From: Alistipes sp.
Lineage (GTDB): Bacteria; Bacteroidota; Bacteroidia; Bacteroidales; Rikenellaceae
Assembly: GCA_017520545.1 (NCBI GenBank)
Contig: JAFXFM010000021.1
Location: 17,879-81,878 of the forward strand
Direction of reading: 5' to 3'
Length of the DNA stretch: 64,000 bases
Shown here: positions 53,565 to 62,571 of the stretch, in pieces
Position numbering within the stretch: the first letter of the stretch is position 1
How the letters are laid out: every line of letters begins with the position of its first letter
Made by a program: the position numbers and the translations under genes
Notes under the pieces: model-generated
The model's database searches: none
The model's input: only the letters and a program-made list of their open reading frames with translations
What the model was told of the DNA's origin: nothing

Positions 53565-55022
53565 TTATCTATTAAATTTGTCAAAATACTCCTTTACCAC
53601 CTCTTTGTCGTTGAAGTGGTGCTTCTCGGTGCCGATAATCTGATAATCCTCGTGCCCTTTTCCGGCAAGAAGAATTATGTCGCGTGGCTCCGAGAGCATC
53701 ACCGCCGTCTTGATAGCCTCGCGACGATCGGTTATTTTAAGATAGCGACGGTTGCTCTCAACGCCTGCCTCCATCTCGCGTAAAATATCTTCGGGATCCT
53801 CAGTGCGAGGGTTGTCCGATGTGAAGATTGCGAGGTCGCCCATTCGTGATGCCATATCGCCCATAACAGGTCGTTTGGTCTTGTCGCGGTCGCCACCACA
53901 GCCACACACCACGATAAGTCGTTGTTCCTTTTGGCGTAACTCGTCAATCGTACGGATAATGTTTTCGAGGGCGTCGGGCGTGTGGGCGAAATCGACAATC
54001 GCCGTAGTGCCGTCCTTTGCCAATACGGTCTCGAAACGACCACTTACAGGGTGCAACATACTCAGATGAGCAAGCACCTCCTCCTTGTCGAAGCCGAGAA
54101 GCGTAGCTGCACCATATACTGTAAGCAGGTTGTAGGCGTTGAAACGTCCGAGGAACTGCACCCACACCTCCTTGTCGTCAATGCGCAACTGCATACCCTC
54201 GACCATCATCTCGATAACCTTGGCGCGGAAATCTGCCATCTTCTGCAACGAGAGCGTATAGCGCGAAGCCTTCGTGTTCTGCAACATCACCTCGCCATTC
54301 CTATCGTCGCAATTCACCAGCGCAAATGCCGTCTTTGGCAGTGCATCGAAGAACGACTTCTTGGCACGGATATACTCGGCAAAGGTTTTGTGGTAGTCGA
54401 GGTGCTCGTGCGTAATGTTTGTAAAGAGTGCACCCACGAAGTGAATGCCGTGTATGCGTTGCTGTACTATGGCGTGCGATGAGCACTCCATAAAGCAGTA
54501 TTCACAACCATCATCAACCATCTCGCGCATCATTGCATTGAGGCGTATGGCATCGGGTGTTGTGTGGGTCGAAACTATCTCCTTTGCACCAATTTTATAG
54601 ACTACGGTTGAGATGAGTCCGGCCTTATAACCCATCGACTGCACCAAGTCGTAGAGTAGTGTGGCGATAGTGGTCTTTCCATTTGTACCCGTTACACCCA
54701 CAACCTTCAACTCGTGCGAAGGGTTGCCGTAGAAGTTCGATGCCACAACGCCCATAGCGAGGTTTGTATCCTCCACTACCACGAATGTGCAATCCAACTC
54801 TGCCACATTCTCGGGGATACGCTCGCAGATGACCGCTTTGGCGCCAAGTTCCACCGCTTTGGCAATATAGTTGTGGCCATCAACCACAGTACCCGATACG
54901 GCGAAGAAACACACCCCTTCGCTTGCTGTTCGGGAGTCGTAGGTTAGACCCGAAATTTCGATGTCGGCACAACCCTTCAATTCGGCGTACGTAACACCCT
55001 TCAATAACTCTTTCAGTATCAT
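53565..55022 (-). CDS. murE: UDP-N-acetylmuramoyl-tripeptide synthetase
   Basis: 485 residues. TYDSRT near 27-32, ATP-binding GTNGKTT near 115, THEHLDYH, and the substrate-selecting loop SDNPRTEDP near 405, where DNPR predicts meso-diaminopimelate rather than lysine. It overlaps ftsI by 4 bases. Confidence 0.97.
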   Translation of the reverse strand: MILKELLKGVTYAELKGCADIEISGLTYDSRTASEGVCFFAVSGTVVDGHNYIAKAVELGAKAVICERIPENVAELDCTFVVVEDTNLAMGVVASNFYGNPSHELKVVGVTGTNGKTTIATLLYDLVQSMGYKAGLISTVVYKIGAKEIVSTHTTPDAIRLNAMMREMVDDGCEYCFMECSSHAIVQQRIHGIHFVGALFTNITHEHLDYHKTFAEYIRAKKSFFDALPKTAFALVNCDDRNGEVMLQNTKASRYTLSLQKMADFRAKVIEMMVEGMQLRIDDKEVWVQFLGRFNAYNLLTVYGAATLLGFDKEEVLAHLSMLHPVSGRFETVLAKDGTTAIVDFAHTPDALENIIRTIDELRQKEQRLIVVCGCGGDRDKTKRPVMGDMASRMGDLAIFTSDNPRTEDPEDILREMEAGVESNRRYLKITDRREAIKTAVMLSEPRDIILLAGKGHEDYQIIGTEKHHFNDKEVVKEYFDKFNR

Positions 55023-57292
55023 CTAAGTGTAATTGTTATTCGTTTTCTTCTCTCATCAATGATGGTCGCAGGGGCTATGCTCTGCGATACAACCTTGCCT
55101 CGACCTACGATGTAAATGTCCAAGCCACACTTTTCCAGCAGGTAGATAGCATCATTAAGACCCATTCCCACAACATTCGGAACAACCCTCTCATCGATGT
55201 CGAGCGACGAGACATAGACGCTGTTGCCGTTCCTTATGCTGCTCGAACCCCAGCCTTGCTCGCTCTCCGACGTGAGAGCTATGCCGTGCTTGGCGGCTAC
55301 GGTGCGAATCTTCTCGATGTTTCCGCCCTTGATATCTGCCACAGCCTGCTTCTTTGTAGGAAGCGCTTGGGCGTAGCGGTGGTCGCGATTGTAGAGGTAG
55401 GTTGCCACGTGTTTCTGCACAGGGCCGGCAAGACCTGCACCATACTTCTGTTTGCCGGGCTGACTCTTCGTGAAAATAGCCGTCATAATCGTATAACGAG
55501 GATTGTCGGCAGGGAAGTATGTTACCATCGAGCCGTAGTAGTAGCCATCATTTCGGATATACTTTATACTGTTAATTGTCGATTCAACTTGTGCCGTACC
55601 GGTCTTTGAACCGCTGGTAAATGGGCAATTTGCTGTACCGAAATAACCTCTTGATGTACCCGTTTTCGACACCTCCTCCAAGAATGAGCGGAGCGATTTG
55701 AGTGTCGCTTGCGAGCAAATCTGCTCTTCGAGAACTGTTATCGGAGCCTCGCTTACGACCTCGCCGTTGCGCTCGGTGCGCAGTATTAGTCGTGGTGCAA
55801 CCATTCGACCATTGTTCGCTATGGCGTTGTATATGGTAAGCGTGTGCATCGGAGTAACCTCTACGCCATAACCATAGGCCATATTCACAAGGGCGTTGTA
55901 TCGTGATGTATGCTTGCGGTTGAGAGGCTTTATCGCTTTGTATGTTGCGCCAAAATTCTCCAATCCGACAGGTTCGCCGAGGTGCAACTTATCGCAGAAG
56001 TTGGAGAACTCTACCGGATTGCCTTTGAATCGCTCCAGTACCGCTTTTGTGAAATAGACGTTCGACGATTGCGCAAATGCAGTGCGCATATCGACCCAAC
56101 CATTACTCTCTTTGCCAATCTCGTGGTCGTCCACAATCGTCGCATCGGTGTTGTTGCCCATAGCCACCTCCGCACCAAGTCCGGTGTGGTATCTCTGCGA
56201 TGCAGGTACGCCATTTTCGAGCAGTGCCATTGCCGATACGAGTTTGAAAGTCGAGCCCGGGTTCACGGGAACGCCGATGGCGTAGTTCTGCTCCTCGACG
56301 CAACGCGTGCCGAGGTTTCGCAGGTTTACCATCGCCAGAATATCGCCCGTAGCACACTCCATCACGATAGTTGTTCCCCAAATGGCATTCTCTTTCATCA
56401 ACTGCTGACTCAGAGCGCCGTGTGCCACATCCTGCACATTGACGTCGAGCGTAGTTACTATGTCGTAACCATCTATGGCTTCGATATTCTTTTCGTGCTC
56501 AATGCGGATTTTGAATTGGTCCGAAATTTTTTGCGACATCTGCCTACCATCTGATGCGGCGAGTGTATCGCGAAATGCGAACTCGATACCATATTTTCGA
56601 TGCTCCTCCAAACGACCTATTGTGCGCATTGCAAGGTCGCCCTGCGGATATACGCGGTGGTCATATTCGAAGGTAGAGTTTGTGTATCCCTTCAAAAGCG
56701 GAACATTTCTTATAACCTCCCACTCGTTTGCGTCCAAATCTCGGCAGATGCGAAAACTTCGTTGTCCCTTGTTGCGAGCGGCATAGTGGGTGGTGTCGTA
56801 TTTTATCTTTTTGAAGAACCAATAACCTTTATCTCTCTTCCTTATGGTGGGCTTGTTGTAGTTTAAGACGCGGTGATTGTTGTCGATAATAATTTTATAG
56901 TACTCGCTCGGTGTTTTATCGCCCAAGCAGTCGGCAAGTGTCTGCGCAAGGACCTTTGCCTCCTCCTTAAACTTTTCGGCTCTCATTTTTCGGAACTTCT
57001 CGCAAGCAAAATCAATACTCAACGAGGTGCGGGTTACAGATGTAGCCAGAACCTCTTTGTTGCGGGAGTAGATGGTACCTCGATGAGCCAAGAGGGTATC
57101 TTTGACAAGAAGATCTTTGTTGCGTATGCTGTCAAACTTGATAGCCATCTCCCTATTCGGATAGATAAAGATTGTGGTGTGTATCAAGAAGTATGCTACC
57201 ACACCGATAAAGATGAAGTGCAGTACCTTGATACGCGTTGATATCTCTTTCTTCAATTTGTAGCGTTGTTCGTCCATCTGATAAATCTCCAA
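55019..57292 (-). CDS. ftsI: Penicillin-binding protein 3 (FtsI) with C-terminal PASTA domain
   Basis: 757 residues (752 from the internal ATG at 57277). One membrane helix (about 22-45), a pedestal domain, then a class B transpeptidase domain with Ser347 in GSTFKLV, SSN near 420 and KTGTAQ near 590. One PASTA domain at the C-terminus (about 690-757, VPNVVGMGLNDAIYLLEKCG). It cross-links septal peptidoglycan with FtsW. Starts one base after the ftsL-like stop region. Confidence 0.96.
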   Translation of the reverse strand: MEIYQMDEQRYKLKKEISTRIKVLHFIFIGVVAYFLIHTTIFIYPNREMAIKFDSIRNKDLLVKDTLLAHRGTIYSRNKEVLATSVTRTSLSIDFACEKFRKMRAEKFKEEAKVLAQTLADCLGDKTPSEYYKIIIDNNHRVLNYNKPTIRKRDKGYWFFKKIKYDTTHYAARNKGQRSFRICRDLDANEWEVIRNVPLLKGYTNSTFEYDHRVYPQGDLAMRTIGRLEEHRKYGIEFAFRDTLAASDGRQMSQKISDQFKIRIEHEKNIEAIDGYDIVTTLDVNVQDVAHGALSQQLMKENAIWGTTIVMECATGDILAMVNLRNLGTRCVEEQNYAIGVPVNPGSTFKLVSAMALLENGVPASQRYHTGLGAEVAMGNNTDATIVDDHEIGKESNGWVDMRTAFAQSSNVYFTKAVLERFKGNPVEFSNFCDKLHLGEPVGLENFGATYKAIKPLNRKHTSRYNALVNMAYGYGVEVTPMHTLTIYNAIANNGRMVAPRLILRTERNGEVVSEAPITVLEEQICSQATLKSLRSFLEEVSKTGTSRGYFGTANCPFTSGSKTGTAQVESTINSIKYIRNDGYYYGSMVTYFPADNPRYTIMTAIFTKSQPGKQKYGAGLAGPVQKHVATYLYNRDHRYAQALPTKKQAVADIKGGNIEKIRTVAAKHGIALTSESEQGWGSSSIRNGNSVYVSSLDIDERVVPNVVGMGLNDAIYLLEKCGLDIYIVGRGKVVSQSIAPATIIDERRKRITITLR

Positions 57293-57293
57293 T

Positions 57294-57806
57294 CTATCTT
57301 AAATCAATAGGGTTCGTCGAAGGGTCTTCCAATGTTATGCCTCGCTCCTTCAACTTCTCGAGAATAGCGGAGTGCGAGGTGTGTTGCGTGCGCTTCTCGG
57401 AGGCACGAATAGCCTTCTCTTTGAGGAGTACAACCTCTTTTTCGAGGTCGTTGCGACGCTTCTCCTGTTGGAATGTGGCAAACATAGTGAAGATTGTTAT
57501 CAGGAAAATAACACCCAACAACGTCAGGAAGTTATAGACCCTCGTAGCCTCCTCGGCAAGAAGAATGTCGCCCGTAACGATTCCATTTACCAACCGCGCC
57601 AAACGGCTCTTCTTGTTTTTCTTCGCCTCTCTCTTCTTCTCCTCCTCTTCGCGTGCGATGTCGTCGGCGATATCGGCATCCGCCTCGCCTGTCTGTATGC
57701 GTCTTATCTCGGTGCGCACAGCACGGCGCAGAGCCTCGTCCGCCTCTCGCTTTGCAATCTCCTCTTGCGAATCGGTGAAGTATTCGCTTTCGTCGTACTC
57801 TGCCAT
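57294..57806 (-). CDS. ftsL: FtsL-like divisome protein
   Basis: 170 residues: a charged cytosolic part of about 85 residues, one membrane helix (about 98-116, FLTLLGVIFLITIFTMFATF) and a short periplasmic coiled coil (about 118-150). Sequence identity to FtsL is never strong; the call rests on topology and its place between rsmH and ftsI. The cytosolic arm is longer than in Escherichia coli FtsL. Confidence 0.8.
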   Translation of the reverse strand: MAEYDESEYFTDSQEEIAKREADEALRRAVRTEIRRIQTGEADADIADDIAREEEEKKREAKKNKKSRLARLVNGIVTGDILLAEEATRVYNFLTLLGVIFLITIFTMFATFQQEKRRNDLEKEVVLLKEKAIRASEKRTQHTSHSAILEKLKERGITLEDPSTNPIDLR

Positions 57807-57808
57807 AA

Positions 57809-58711
57809 CTACAATTTTATCGCTGCACGCAACTTTGCCGAGCGCGAGCGTGGGTTAGCCTCCAGCTCCTCTGCCGAAGGTACAATAGGTTTGCGCGTAA
57901 CAATCTCGAAAGGAGTGGTAGCGCGACCGAAGAAATCCTTCTCGACCTTGCCCTCGAAATTACCGCTACGCATAAAGTTCTTTACCAGTCGGTCCTCCAA
58001 AGAGTGATATGAAATCACCACCAACCTGCCTCCCGGACGCAATACCTTCAACGCCTGCTCCAACGCCATTTTCAGAGCCTCCATCTCGCCATTCACCTCG
58101 ATGCGCAACGCCTGAAACAGTTTGGTTAGGAACTTCGCCTCGTCCTTCTTCGGAGTGCAGGGTGCGACCGCCTTTACAAGTTGTGCTGTGGTGCGAATCT
58201 CTTCGTTGACACGCGCACGCGCGATGCAGGCTGCAATCTTCCAAGTGGTGTCCAACTCGCCATATTGCGAGAATATAGCGGAGAGCTCCTCTTCCGAGTA
58301 GTTGTTTACTATGTCGGCTGCGGTGCGTCCTCCTCGTTGGTTCATTCGCATATCGAGCGGAGCATTACCTCGAAACGAGAAGCCGCGCTCTTTGGCATCG
58401 AAGTGGTGCGACGAAACGCCCAGATCTGCCAATATGCCATCGACCTCGCTCACTCCTCGCAGTCGCAATGCCGAGCGTAAGAAGCGGAAGTTGCTCTCTA
58501 CGAAGTGGAAGTGCTCATCGTCGGGAGCGTTCGCCAAAGTATCGCGGTCCTGGTCGAACGAGTATAACGCACCGCCCTCGCCCAAATTTTCGAGTATTCG
58601 GCGTGTGTGTCCTCCTCCTCCGAAGGTCAGGTCGGCGTATGTACCACTGCTTTTAATATCAAGCAGTTCGACAGACTCTTCGAGCAATACCGGCGTGTGA
58701 TACGATGACAT
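57809..58711 (-). CDS. rsmH: 16S rRNA (cytosine1402-N4)-methyltransferase RsmH
   Basis: 300 residues from the ATG at 58711 (MSSYHTPVLLEES). The longer reading to 58750 runs into the promoter -7 box. SAM-site motifs are DLTFGGGGHTRRIL, GILADLGVSSHHFD and GRLVVISYHSLEDRLVK. It methylates N4 of C1402, complementing RsmI encoded at 12508-13230. First gene of the dcw operon here; mraZ, which commonly precedes it, is absent. Confidence 0.97.
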   Translation of the reverse strand: MSSYHTPVLLEESVELLDIKSSGTYADLTFGGGGHTRRILENLGEGGALYSFDQDRDTLANAPDDEHFHFVESNFRFLRSALRLRGVSEVDGILADLGVSSHHFDAKERGFSFRGNAPLDMRMNQRGGRTAADIVNNYSEEELSAIFSQYGELDTTWKIAACIARARVNEEIRTTAQLVKAVAPCTPKKDEAKFLTKLFQALRIEVNGEMEALKMALEQALKVLRPGGRLVVISYHSLEDRLVKNFMRSGNFEGKVEKDFFGRATTPFEIVTRKPIVPSAEELEANPRSRSAKLRAAIKL

Positions 58712-58738
58712 ACTTTGGCAATATATTATATATTGCCA

Positions 58739-58769
58739 CAAAGGTAGCAAAATTTGTTGTAATCGAAAA
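58739..58769 (-). promoter_or_regulatory. dcw operon promoter
   Basis: Minus-strand TTTT (58769-58766), 19-base spacer, TACCTTTG (58746-58739), 28 bases before the rsmH ATG. Confidence 0.65.
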
Positions 58770-58770
58770 T

Positions 58771-58836
58771 AGATACCAACGAAAAAGTTATGAACATTTT
58801 GAATGTTGTAAACTTTTTTCGTTGGTTTGGGTATCT
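58771..58836. repeat. 66-base imperfect inverted repeat
   Basis: Nested arms: AGATACC (58771-58777) with GGTATCT (58830-58836), ACCAACGAAAAAGTT (58775-58789) with AACTTTTTTCGTTGGT (58811-58826) allowing one bulge, and AACATT (58793-58798) with AATGTT (58802-58807). It could form a long hairpin on either strand and act as a bidirectional terminator or a regulator target upstream of the dcw promoter. Confidence 0.6.
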
Positions 58837-58945
58837 CTCGTATGTGTCGGAATTACTCTGCTATTCGCTTGTATATTTTGCTCACTTTTGCAAGAGTACA
58901 ACTTGGATAAGAGATGCAAATGTATATGCTTGATTTTTTGACTAT

Positions 58946-59045
58946 GAAAAAAGAGTGGAGTCCGAAGATGTCTGGGAAACATTTTCGGACTCCTGATGTT
59001 AGGTTAGTTAGGTTAATGAGCAATGTGGGAGAACCCCACGTTTTC
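58946..59045 (-). ncRNA. Candidate small RNA, about 100 bases
   Basis: A consensus promoter (59052-59082) fires leftward into sequence with no ORF. The predicted RNA holds a hairpin GTGGG/CCCAC (59025-59029, 59035-59039), an unpaired stretch AACCTAACTAACCTAAC, and a perfect 10-bp terminal stem GGAGTCCGAA/TTCGGACTCC (58957-58966, 58984-58993) followed on the minus strand by ACTCTTTTTT. This is the layout of a trans-acting bacterial sRNA. It could instead be an attenuated leader of the dcw operon. Confidence 0.6.
58947..58993 (-). terminator. Terminator of candidate small RNA
   Basis: Perfect 10-bp stem with a 17-base loop and a run of six T (58952-58947) four bases after the stem. Confidence 0.7.
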
Positions 59046-59051
59046 TGTATG

Positions 59052-59082
59052 CAAAGGTACACCTAATTTTATTATTTCCAAA
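59052..59082 (-). promoter_or_regulatory. Promoter of candidate small RNA
   Basis: TTTG (59082-59079), exactly 19 bases, TACCTTTG (59059-59052), matching the Bacteroidetes consensus at every position and closely resembling the rRNA promoters at 63635-63665 and 63781-63812. Confidence 0.75.
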
Positions 59083-59205
59083 CTTTTTGTGTTATTTTTT
59101 TAGAAAATTTCAATCAAATCGTAAAATTTATAAGCGAAATGCCCGAAAATAGTTAGAAATTGTAATTATTTAAATTTTTTAATATCCTTTTTGGTCCTTT
59201 TTGAC

Positions 59206-59240
59206 AAAAATGGCGTGTCTAACGAATTTTAGACACGCCA
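59206..59240 (-). terminator. Terminator of phosphoesterase lipoprotein gene
   Basis: Perfect 12-bp stem TGGCGTGTCTAA (59211-59222) / TTAGACACGCCA (59229-59240), then TTTTT on the minus strand (59210-59206). The stretch 59083-59205 shows no gene. Confidence 0.85.
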
Positions 59241-59272
59241 ATAATTTCTAATAACCACTACTATGTTATTCT

Positions 59273-61783
59273 CTATTTTGGATTATACTGCTCGTCGTAT
59301 AGAGCATATCCCATATCGGTTCCAACTTGAAACTCCGTTTCGGTGTACTCGTTGCCCCACTGGTCCCTCGCCACAACCATAATGTCGGCAGTAGGGTCGG
59401 GCAGCGTGAATTTCCACAATGTACGGCAGATGTGATAGTTGTCGGATTGGCCTCCCACGTAACCACAAACTACGCCCGTAGTCCAGAAGTCGCGTCCCGA
59501 CTCCACGCCGGCAGCCGGTCGCTTAGGGTCTTCGAGGGTGTAAGAGCCAATCAATTCGGCGTAGGTAGGCTTTTTAGCATAGGAAGCAAGTGAGGTCATA
59601 TTGCCAATCTTTGTTGTGCGCTTGCCGGTGCTCTTGTTGTAGTTCCAAACCTCGACAGTCCACGTATATTCGTCCGAACTGAAAACATTTGCCAAAACTA
59701 CGCTATCATCGTACGGGAACTGATAGTAACCCTTTGTTCCATACGTGTTTGTACCCGAAATCTCGGCTCCCGTGATGTCGCCGCCACGATGTAGGCGAAT
59801 TTGATAATCCTCCGAGGTCATACCATAGGCAGAGCCCTTGTGGATAGACTTGGTTATGGTGTTGCCCTTAATTTTAATCACGCCATAGCCGGTTGGAGCA
59901 CCATCGCTCGCCAGATTTGTAGGCTCGCCCCAACCCGTGCCGTGAATTGACGACCAACTCTGCTCGAAGGCTTTGTGGCCGGTACTCAACTTGATGTGGT
60001 CCCAGCACTGACGATAGTGGAGGTGTCCCGATAGGATATGAACCTCTTGGAACTCGTCCAACATTGTAAGCACTGTCTGTATGGATTCGATTTTTGTAGT
60101 GCCGAAAGGTATATGTACGCACAGAACCACCATCTTGCTCTTCGGTACAAGTGCCAGATCTTGCCTTAACCACTCAATCTGTTCATCTGTAAAGCCTGCT
60201 TTGATGTGGTCGCCATCGGGGTGAACATTGTCTGTCCACTGTATGTCTCTCATACACACAATGTGGGCATCACTGCGGTTGAACGAGTAGTCGATAGGGC
60301 CGAAGCACTCCTCGAAAGGTCGCTGAATTTTGAGGTTTACTGTCGAGTTGTACGGGTCGAGCATTAACGGCTTTGTCTCGGAGAAGTGGGCGTTGTCGTG
60401 GTTGCCGAAGACGGTAAAGATAGGCACTCCGGTAACCTCTGCACTCAACGCTTCGCGTATCTCGTAGAGCAGATATTCGTTGTTTGTCTTTGCCGGACTG
60501 TAAATAACATCGCCCAATACCAAACCATAGCACGGTAGTCCCATAGTCTTGGAGTAGTTCTTAATCTCTGGACAGTATTGCGCCTTCAAACGTTGAACAT
60601 TTGCCGAGGAACTGACCTGTGTATCTGCCAATGCAAGCAGTGCAAACTCCTTCTCCTTGCCGCCAGCCAACTTCTCGAACGTAAAGTCATAACGTTGCGA
60701 CGAAGTCGGGTATTTGATGAAGTAGCAAGGCATACCATACTCGTTTGTCGGCACCTTAACATCTGCCGGCAACGAGCAGTAGATATATCGGGTATCGTTT
60801 GTTACACCCTCCAATTCGTAGTAGCCGTTGCTGTCGGTTGCAACCACTTGGAAACCATCGCTCACTGCTACGCCTGCAATAGGCGAGCCGTCGGAGTAGC
60901 GAACATTTCCGAATACTCGCTTGTAGCGAATAAGGAACTCGTCCTCTTCAACCGGAAGAAGGTCCAACAATACACCCACCTGACGTTTGTACGAAATCTC
61001 CTTGAACTCACGTACAACACCTTGTGCAAGCGGCTTGCTTGGCGACCACTCAGCCACCATCTTCTCGCCCGAACGCTCCACAAATTCGATTTTGCAGTTG
61101 CCGACATTTGTTGCAGGCAAGGCAATGTGGAAAACGCTAGCCTTGCTTATTGAAAGTGTGTAATTCGCCGGTAATAAGTAGGTTACAACGTTGTTGCTAT
61201 TGGTTGTTGCCGAAATTTTTGCCGCCGAACAATCTACGGCAAACTCACCCGCAAGTTTTGCATCTGTGGTCGAGGTGATAACGATTTTTTCCAACACTAC
61301 GCCCTCGAACGACGCCTTCACGGGGAAACGCAAAACTGCGGCAAGATGCGACATTGCAATGTTGCTTGTAGAGGTCGAATATCCGCACATTGGCGTACTA
61401 TTAGGGGCAAATGTGCCCTCGGTGTGGGGCTGCTCGGCAAGAAATTCGACGATAGGCTTCTCGGTAGTTGTCGCCGCACAATATGGATATACCACCGAGA
61501 ACGGAGTGTTTAAAACCTTGTTTACTCGGAAATTGGCAGTTGTCCTATCTTCTTCGATTTGAGCCTTTTCAGATAGTATTCCGTTTATCACAATGCGATC
61601 CTCCTCACTCCAATACACAGGGTAGGTATCGCCTATTTTATTGCCCAACGAGGTCTTTGTTTGCGCTAATGAAACGCATATCTGCGTTCCCTCACCACCA
61701 ACAATGTTCTCGGTGGTAGTGTCCGTTGTACAACCTACAAAGAGTAGGGGTAGAATTGCCAAAAAGAGGATTAGTTTTTTCAT
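59273..61783 (-). CDS. Lipoprotein with fimbrillin-like domain and calcineurin-like phosphoesterase
   Basis: 836 residues from the ATG at 61783 (the earlier start at 61846 lacks a leading signal). Lipobox FVGC with Cys near 18. Residues about 25-270 are a fimbrillin-like beta-sandwich related to the lipoprotein at 29682-30542 (TKTSLG, VYWSEEDRI, MSHLAAVLRF). Then a carboxypeptidase-like linker domain (about 290-365), a metallophosphoesterase (about 375-610) with LADTQ, GDVIYS, GNHDN, and GHLHY metal motifs, and a C-terminal beta domain. Likely a surface-anchored phosphoesterase for host or dietary phosphate esters; the LADTQ aspartates and histidine pattern departs slightly from the classic DxH. 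Monocistronic. Confidence 0.85.
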   Translation of the reverse strand: MKKLILFLAILPLLFVGCTTDTTTENIVGGEGTQICVSLAQTKTSLGNKIGDTYPVYWSEEDRIVINGILSEKAQIEEDRTTANFRVNKVLNTPFSVVYPYCAATTTEKPIVEFLAEQPHTEGTFAPNSTPMCGYSTSTSNIAMSHLAAVLRFPVKASFEGVVLEKIVITSTTDAKLAGEFAVDCSAAKISATTNSNNVVTYLLPANYTLSISKASVFHIALPATNVGNCKIEFVERSGEKMVAEWSPSKPLAQGVVREFKEISYKRQVGVLLDLLPVEEDEFLIRYKRVFGNVRYSDGSPIAGVAVSDGFQVVATDSNGYYELEGVTNDTRYIYCSLPADVKVPTNEYGMPCYFIKYPTSSQRYDFTFEKLAGGKEKEFALLALADTQVSSSANVQRLKAQYCPEIKNYSKTMGLPCYGLVLGDVIYSPAKTNNEYLLYEIREALSAEVTGVPIFTVFGNHDNAHFSETKPLMLDPYNSTVNLKIQRPFEECFGPIDYSFNRSDAHIVCMRDIQWTDNVHPDGDHIKAGFTDEQIEWLRQDLALVPKSKMVVLCVHIPFGTTKIESIQTVLTMLDEFQEVHILSGHLHYRQCWDHIKLSTGHKAFEQSWSSIHGTGWGEPTNLASDGAPTGYGVIKIKGNTITKSIHKGSAYGMTSEDYQIRLHRGGDITGAEISGTNTYGTKGYYQFPYDDSVVLANVFSSDEYTWTVEVWNYNKSTGKRTTKIGNMTSLASYAKKPTYAELIGSYTLEDPKRPAAGVESGRDFWTTGVVCGYVGGQSDNYHICRTLWKFTLPDPTADIMVVARDQWGNEYTETEFQVGTDMGYALYDEQYNPK

Positions 61784-61833
61784 ATTTGTATATCTGTGTT
61801 TTTTGTCCCCAAAAGAGTGCATATAATGGTCAG

Positions 61834-61841
61834 CAAAGTTA
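61834..61841 (-). promoter_or_regulatory. -7 element for phosphoesterase lipoprotein
   Basis: Minus-strand TAACTTTG about 50 bases upstream of the ATG at 61783, in the gap after rnhB; it supports that start. Confidence 0.5.
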
Positions 61842-61904
61842 TACAATTATTGCATACCTTGCAACTTTAAGCGTTAAATTTGTGTCAAAAATAGAGGTTT
61901 TTAG

Positions 61905-62501
61905 TTAAAATAATTCTAACTGATCTATCTCGTGGTTGAAACTTTTGCGATGGTAAGGCGAGAGTCCGAATTGTCGCACGGCGAGGCGATGCTCGCGAGT
62001 AGGGTAGCCCTTATTCTTTGCCCAACCATACATCGGATACTCCTCGTCGAGGCGTAGCATATAGTCGTCGCGGAAGGTCTTTGCGAGGACCGATGCAGCG
62101 GCGATGTTTGCGTACTTTCCGTCCCCTTTAACGATGCATTGAAATGGCAGTTTGAGCTTGGTGTAGAAGCGATTTCCGTCGATAGCGAGGAACTCTGGCT
62201 GCGGCTGTAACTTTTCAACAGCCAGCGACATACCTTCGAACGAAGCGTGCAGAATGTTTATCTCGTCGATGCGCTCGGCCGACACCTCCTGCACTGCCCA
62301 CGCCACCGCCTCTTTGCATATCACTTCGCGCAGGGCGTAACGATTTTTTTCACTCATCTGCTTCGAGTCGTTCAGTAGTGGGTGGTGAAAATCGGGTGGC
62401 AGGATTACCGCTGCGGCAAACACCGAGCCGGCAAGGCAGCCACGACCGGCCTCATCGCAACCCGCCTCCAAGAGTTCGCATTGAAAGGAATTTTCTAACA
62501 T
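61905..62501 (-). CDS. rnhB: Ribonuclease HII
   Basis: 198 residues from the ATG at 62501; the TTG at 62522 lies within the -7 element and is rejected. Catalytic DEAGRG near 16-21, NDSKQMS near 44, and AIDGN with KGDGKY and the later Asp typical of RNase HII. It removes single ribonucleotides and RNA from RNA-DNA hybrids. Confidence 0.96.
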   Translation of the reverse strand: MLENSFQCELLEAGCDEAGRGCLAGSVFAAAVILPPDFHHPLLNDSKQMSEKNRYALREVICKEAVAWAVQEVSAERIDEINILHASFEGMSLAVEKLQPQPEFLAIDGNRFYTKLKLPFQCIVKGDGKYANIAAASVLAKTFRDDYMLRLDEEYPMYGWAKNKGYPTREHRLAVRQFGLSPYHRKSFNHEIDQLELF

Positions 62502-62519
62502 TTCGACAATCTTTTGACG

Positions 62520-62567
62520 CAAAGTTACGTTTTTTATCGGAATTTCACGGAAAAAATTCTATCTTTG
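62520..62567. promoter_or_regulatory. Divergent promoters of rnhB and membrane protein
   Basis: Minus-strand -7 element TAACTTTG (62527-62520) for rnhB and plus-strand TATCTTTG (62560-62567) for the membrane protein. The plus element ends only 4 bases before the ATG at 62572, so that mRNA would be leaderless or begin at a later start. Confidence 0.55.
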
Positions 62568-62571
62568 TGCT

